NCBI GenBank assembly: GCA_018806915.1
Contig: JAGKQI010000043.1
Location: 1,116,001 to 1,180,000, forward strand
Direction of reading: 5' to 3'
DNA: 64,000 nucleotides
From: Phytophthora colocasiae
Taxonomy: Eukaryota; Oomycota; Peronosporomycetes; Peronosporales; Peronosporaceae
The notes beneath the pieces are model-generated. The model worked only from the letters and a program-made list of their open reading frames with translations. It was not told the DNA's origin and made no database searches. The translations under genes were made by a program, and so were the position numbers. The number at the start of each line of letters is the position of its first letter. Within the stretch, counting starts at the first letter, position 1. Below are positions 60,894 to 64,000 of the stretch, piece after piece.

Positions 60894-61661
60894 ATGCAAG
60901 CCCCGAAGCTTTTTGCCAAGCGAGGGTTCATCATACTCTATCGTGCACTCCCGGAGGCGCGTATAAATGAGCTGCGCAGCATTGCTCACTTTGATGATGA
61001 TCTAAATTGGTCTACTGGTATTCTCGACATCGACACCGAAGAGGAAGACCGTCTTCAAGCGCAGGTTCCCACGGAGCTCTCGCTCTCACTCACTACTTCA
61101 CTCAAACGATTTTACAAAACGTTTTTCCCACGGTCTCAATCAGAAGAGTGGCGGTTCATCAAGACGCTTGCTGGTAGCAAGGATCAACCGGCGCGGCGTG
61201 AGTGTGAAGCCACTCTCTACGAGGAGGACCTCATGGATGTGTGCGCCATACCTGGTTCGGTCATGATCGCTATGCAAGACAACACTTTCCTGTACACCTT
61301 TGGCTGGAATCACAAGGTGACGTTGAGCTCGAATCGAGTACTCATTGAGCTCAACAAAGGCGACATGATTCTTTTTCGTGGAGACCTCGTGTACAAACCG
61401 GTGGGATATAGCCACAAAAACATCTGCTTGCACGGCGTTCTTCGTCCACCTGAGTACGATATAGTACCTCAACATCACCCACACGTCGTCACGCTGGTGG
61501 ACGACACGATTGTCCAGCAAGACCCGTTTTGCTTTGTGTGGCGTTGTCAATTTCGAGGCAATGACTTAACTTCAGTGCGAAAACATATGAGCCGGTATCA
61601 CCATATTCGGTTCCGCAACCATCGACGTCCTATCAGAGAGAATCCTAGGTCCATCGCATGA
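60894..61661 (+). CDS. DSBH-fold (2OG-Fe(II)-like) protein with a C2H2 zinc finger
   Basis: 255 residues, ATG at 60894. The middle reads 'FGWNHKVTLSSN' then 'ELNKGDMILFRGDLVYKPVG' and 'YSHKNICLHGVL', a pattern of the jelly-roll core of 2OG-Fe(II) dioxygenase-like proteins common beside oomycete transposons. The expected HxD iron motif is changed (HKV), so activity is doubtful. The C-terminus has a C-x4-C-x12-H-x4-H zinc finger (CFVWRC ... HMSRYH). It is convergent with the PIF1 helicase. It may belong to a transposon or be a captured gene. Confidence 0.55.
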   Translation: MQAPKLFAKRGFIILYRALPEARINELRSIAHFDDDLNWSTGILDIDTEEEDRLQAQVPTELSLSLTTSLKRFYKTFFPRSQSEEWRFIKTLAGSKDQPARRECEATLYEEDLMDVCAIPGSVMIAMQDNTFLYTFGWNHKVTLSSNRVLIELNKGDMILFRGDLVYKPVGYSHKNICLHGVLRPPEYDIVPQHHPHVVTLVDDTIVQQDPFCFVWRCQFRGNDLTSVRKHMSRYHHIRFRNHRRPIRENPRSIA

Positions 61662-62301
61662 AGGCCCCACCCGAAGTCTGTATTGGAACGCCGGCAACGC
61701 ATGAAGGTATCATTCCACCCGTCTGTCTCGATACACCGGGAAGAAACATGCGTTGGAGTTTAGTTAATATGCATTTAGCTTAGCATGTTGCAGTTGTCAA
61801 ACAAATAATTTGTGAGGTGCGATCACGACGTCGTTAGCCCAGTCACTCCAGTGATGTGATCACAATTATGTCATGAGTCATTTAACACACCGATTTATGA
61901 TCAACCACATATATTTTACCGCTTTGTCGTTGTGATTGGCAACAGCGGCGACTATACGACGTCTTAGTAGAGAGAGAAGCTAACGGAATACGAGTAGTAA
62001 TGCCAAGGGCATGAGGACTGCGAATCTTTGAGTGTGGTGACGGTTTGACGCACACATATTTAGTTGTAGAGCTCGCGAGCAGGATTTAATAGTAGTGTTT
62101 ATTTTCTTTATGTTCGCTACCATTACTTTTTTTCTACTTTGCGCCAGATTATAATCCAAGTCTCACGCTACCTTGTTTAAATCTTTATCATGCAGCTACA
62201 CAACATTTCCTGGTTGTTGGTAGAATGGACTCGGGAACTGCGCAACGAACACACCAGAGTAACAAGAAAACACGACGATTATGTACGAACGCTTTGCGTG
62301 A
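61662..62301. other. Intergenic past the Helitron helicase
   Basis: No open frame with a domain. A perfect palindrome GCTCGCGAGC lies at 62071-62080; on the minus strand it is followed by TCTACAA and CTAA (62063-62060), which resembles a Helitron 3' end. Confidence 0.4.
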
Positions 62302-64000
62302 CTAATCCGATTTAATCCGCACGATGGTGTCATTACTGAGACGTTCCAGACGCGCTTCTTCATGCAGTGCGGCAAGTGGTGGGTGCGCCCAAGAAATAAT
62401 TTCGTTTGTTAAAGACTCAACCGTAGCGAATGCTAGTCGAGATGTGACTCGCGACACCAAGAGGTATGGCTGTTCTCGTTTGTTTGCAAACACTCCGTCA
62501 GACCGCCACTCGGTAACTATCATACTCTCAAGAGTATCACCTTGCACCTTATAAACAGTGGACGACACAGCACAAACCAACGGGAATTGCTCCATTCGAA
62601 CGTTAAGAGATCGAGGGACCCCGTTTATGACGCCAGCCAATGCAATGTTGCAGGCGCTATAGGCACAGGTATCGAAAAAGAGCGGGAAAATATCTGCATC
62701 CTCGCTCCCTGTCATGCACGATGCAGTGGGCCCCCGTCGAACCCGCACGATCACTGCTGGGGGAGGTATACTTGGCACCTTGACTGTCACGCCAGCCGTG
62801 CTGTCATGTACTAGCTGAAATGTAGTTCCTGGATGATAAATGATGGCTTCTAATCGTCCAAGAGTGCCATTTGCTACCATTTTTGCTGCCCGGACATTCT
62901 GGGTGACCTGAATGGGCATTCCGATAATGAGATCCAGGTACGGCGCCAGTCTACCGAATTTCGTATCTGGGAGCTGCATAATCATTGAAACTTCGGATCT
63001 TCGGAGAGCTTTCAGTTTCCCTTTAAAATTGGCTACAACTCGAACGGGATATTCGCCTTCGGGTAATACCTTAGCCGCTGTAGAAACAAACAAGTTGTTG
63101 ATTGAAAGCCTCGTTGAGTTATTGGGAGTCACAAATGTACTGACAGTATTTCTCATCGATTCCTCCAACGGAGATTCACTTGTAATGACGCGTGAATTGA
63201 CAATACTGATGAACTCAGGTGTCCATATGCCAAGCCGAGCCTTCTGACAGCCACAACCCCACTCCGGGTCTTTTTGAAACCGAACACATTCTTTTAGGAT
63301 GACAACATCTTTAAACGCACACCACAATTGATAGCCAGCGAGCTCGTTGTGCGAGACTTTAATTTTTCGAGAGGGGTCTTTGTACATAGGTTCACCACCA
63401 ACTGGAGGTAGCTGCAAGAAGTCACCAATGAGAACGATATGAACGCCGCCGAACGGTACTTCAGAGGCTCTCTTAGCTACTCGCAAGAATTTATCCAATT
63501 GAGCGAGCTGATACTTTTGCATCATCGAAACCTCATCAATAAAAACCAAATCCAAATCTGACATCGTATCACACACTCGTTCCTTCCGAATTTCGAGCAA
63601 AAAACCTGCTAGTGTTCTTCCCCCAATAAGTGTTGCTGCTTTTCCAGTAAGTGCTGTCGTTATGACGGAGTGCATACGACCCCAACTCGCACAAATTGCC
63701 TGGATAGCTGCCACAATACGACTTTTGCCAGTGCCGCCCTCTCCCCCTAGAAACATCAACAGTTGGTCCTTGCTCAGGATCTCCTGCAGCGAAGCTTCTA
63801 AGTTATCAGACATCTCTGCGCGTCTCCACCGCTTCAGCAATGCCTTTGCAATTGCCTTAAAGGCATAATGCTGTCTTTCGTTCAGTGTGTACAGCCGTGA
63901 AACATCGGCGATGTTACTAAACGCCTTCGACAACTTCGGTTCTCCGGAAGCACTTGCAATTGGATGCCATCTCATGTTAGTTTCGAGTAGTCCTTGGTCG
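62302..64000 (-). CDS. Helitron-type PIF1 helicase, C-terminal part
   Basis: The frame reads from the window edge (first in-frame Met near 63975) to the stop at 62302, at least 557 residues. It has a superfamily 1B helicase core: 'FLGGEGGTGKSRIVAAI' (Walker A), 'DLDLVFIDEVSMMQ' (motif II), 'LIGDFLQLPPVGG' (motif III), 'YKVQGDTLESMIV' (motif V) and a final 'YLLVSRVTSR' (motif VI). This arrangement is that of the Hel domain of Helitron Rep/Hel proteins. The N-terminal Rep part would lie beyond 64000. The reading frame is intact here, so the element might be young. A cellular PIF1 is less likely, since the frame and tail fit the transposon type. Confidence 0.85.
   Translation of the reverse strand, partial: DQGLLETNMRWHPIASASGEPKLSKAFSNIADVSRLYTLNERQHYAFKAIAKALLKRWRRAEMSDNLEASLQEILSKDQLLMFLGGEGGTGKSRIVAAIQAICASWGRMHSVITTALTGKAATLIGGRTLAGFLLEIRKERVCDTMSDLDLVFIDEVSMMQKYQLAQLDKFLRVAKRASEVPFGGVHIVLIGDFLQLPPVGGEPMYKDPSRKIKVSHNELAGYQLWCAFKDVVILKECVRFQKDPEWGCGCQKARLGIWTPEFISIVNSRVITSESPLEESMRNTVSTFVTPNNSTRLSINNLFVSTAAKVLPEGEYPVRVVANFKGKLKALRRSEVSMIMQLPDTKFGRLAPYLDLIIGMPIQVTQNVRAAKMVANGTLGRLEAIIYHPGTTFQLVHDSTAGVTVKVPSIPPPAVIVRVRRGPTASCMTGSEDADIFPLFFDTCAYSACNIALAGVINGVPRSLNVRMEQFPLVCAVSSTVYKVQGDTLESMIVTEWRSDGVFANKREQPYLLVSRVTSRLAFATVESLTNEIISWAHPPLAALHEEARLERLSNDTIVRIKSD

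Overview
The window looks like genomic DNA from an oomycete, most probably a Phytophthora species. Marker genes include a Crinkler-type (CRN) effector with an LFLAK motif, tandem GH12 xyloglucanase/endoglucanase genes, cellulose synthase with an N-terminal PH domain, and a 47-repeat thrombospondin protein matching the Vsv1 zoospore adhesion protein. Introns are short (about 60-85 bp) and several promoters carry an oomycete-like Inr + FPR. All functions were read from the translated sequence; no database search was run.

Layout. 1-5300 is repeat-rich and decayed: a LINE fragment, one copy of a GC-hairpin repeat, a CRN pseudogene, an alcohol-dehydrogenase relic and an unrecognised broken gene. 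5887-9310 is a piggyBac-like transposon with matching ends and TTAA duplications. 9338-14221 holds two exo-beta-1,3-glucanase (GH5) genes: one intact, one cut into three pieces by a repeat family, the middle piece now inverted. 15004-17633 is COG3 (Golgi tethering), facing the CRN gene (17836-19854). A COG3 fragment, a multi-pass membrane protein and another CRN relic follow. 23060-27569 is a compact housekeeping block: LSM8, a small coiled-coil protein, an Aurora kinase and MUS81 (three exons).

27700-42735 starts with a ROCO-type GTPase pseudogene. It continues with a family of Cys-rich, probably GPI-anchored secreted proteins (three intact, three broken) on both sides of the 7.2-kb intronless Vsv1-like gene. 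An ankyrin-repeat gene, the cellulose synthase gene and seven tandem GH12 genes (48300-56887) follow. The first four GH12 genes are intact; the last three all lose the reading frame just before the catalytic acid/base region. Six of the seven have a GATGGGA box upstream. The right end has a hAT relic, a strongly diverged histone H4, a DUF6818-like gene, an OB-fold-like gene, 74-bp tandem repeats, a DSBH-fold/zinc-finger protein and a Helitron-type PIF1 helicase that runs off the edge.

Taken together, the genes cover wall building (CesA), beta-glucan turnover (GH5), host wall attack (GH12), spore adhesion (Vsv1, Cys-rich surface proteins) and host manipulation (CRN). They are interleaved with young and old transposons that have broken several family members. 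The strongest candidates for something new are the clustered GH12 truncations with their shared upstream box, the scrambled GH5 gene, the Cys-rich family around Vsv1 and the H4 variant.
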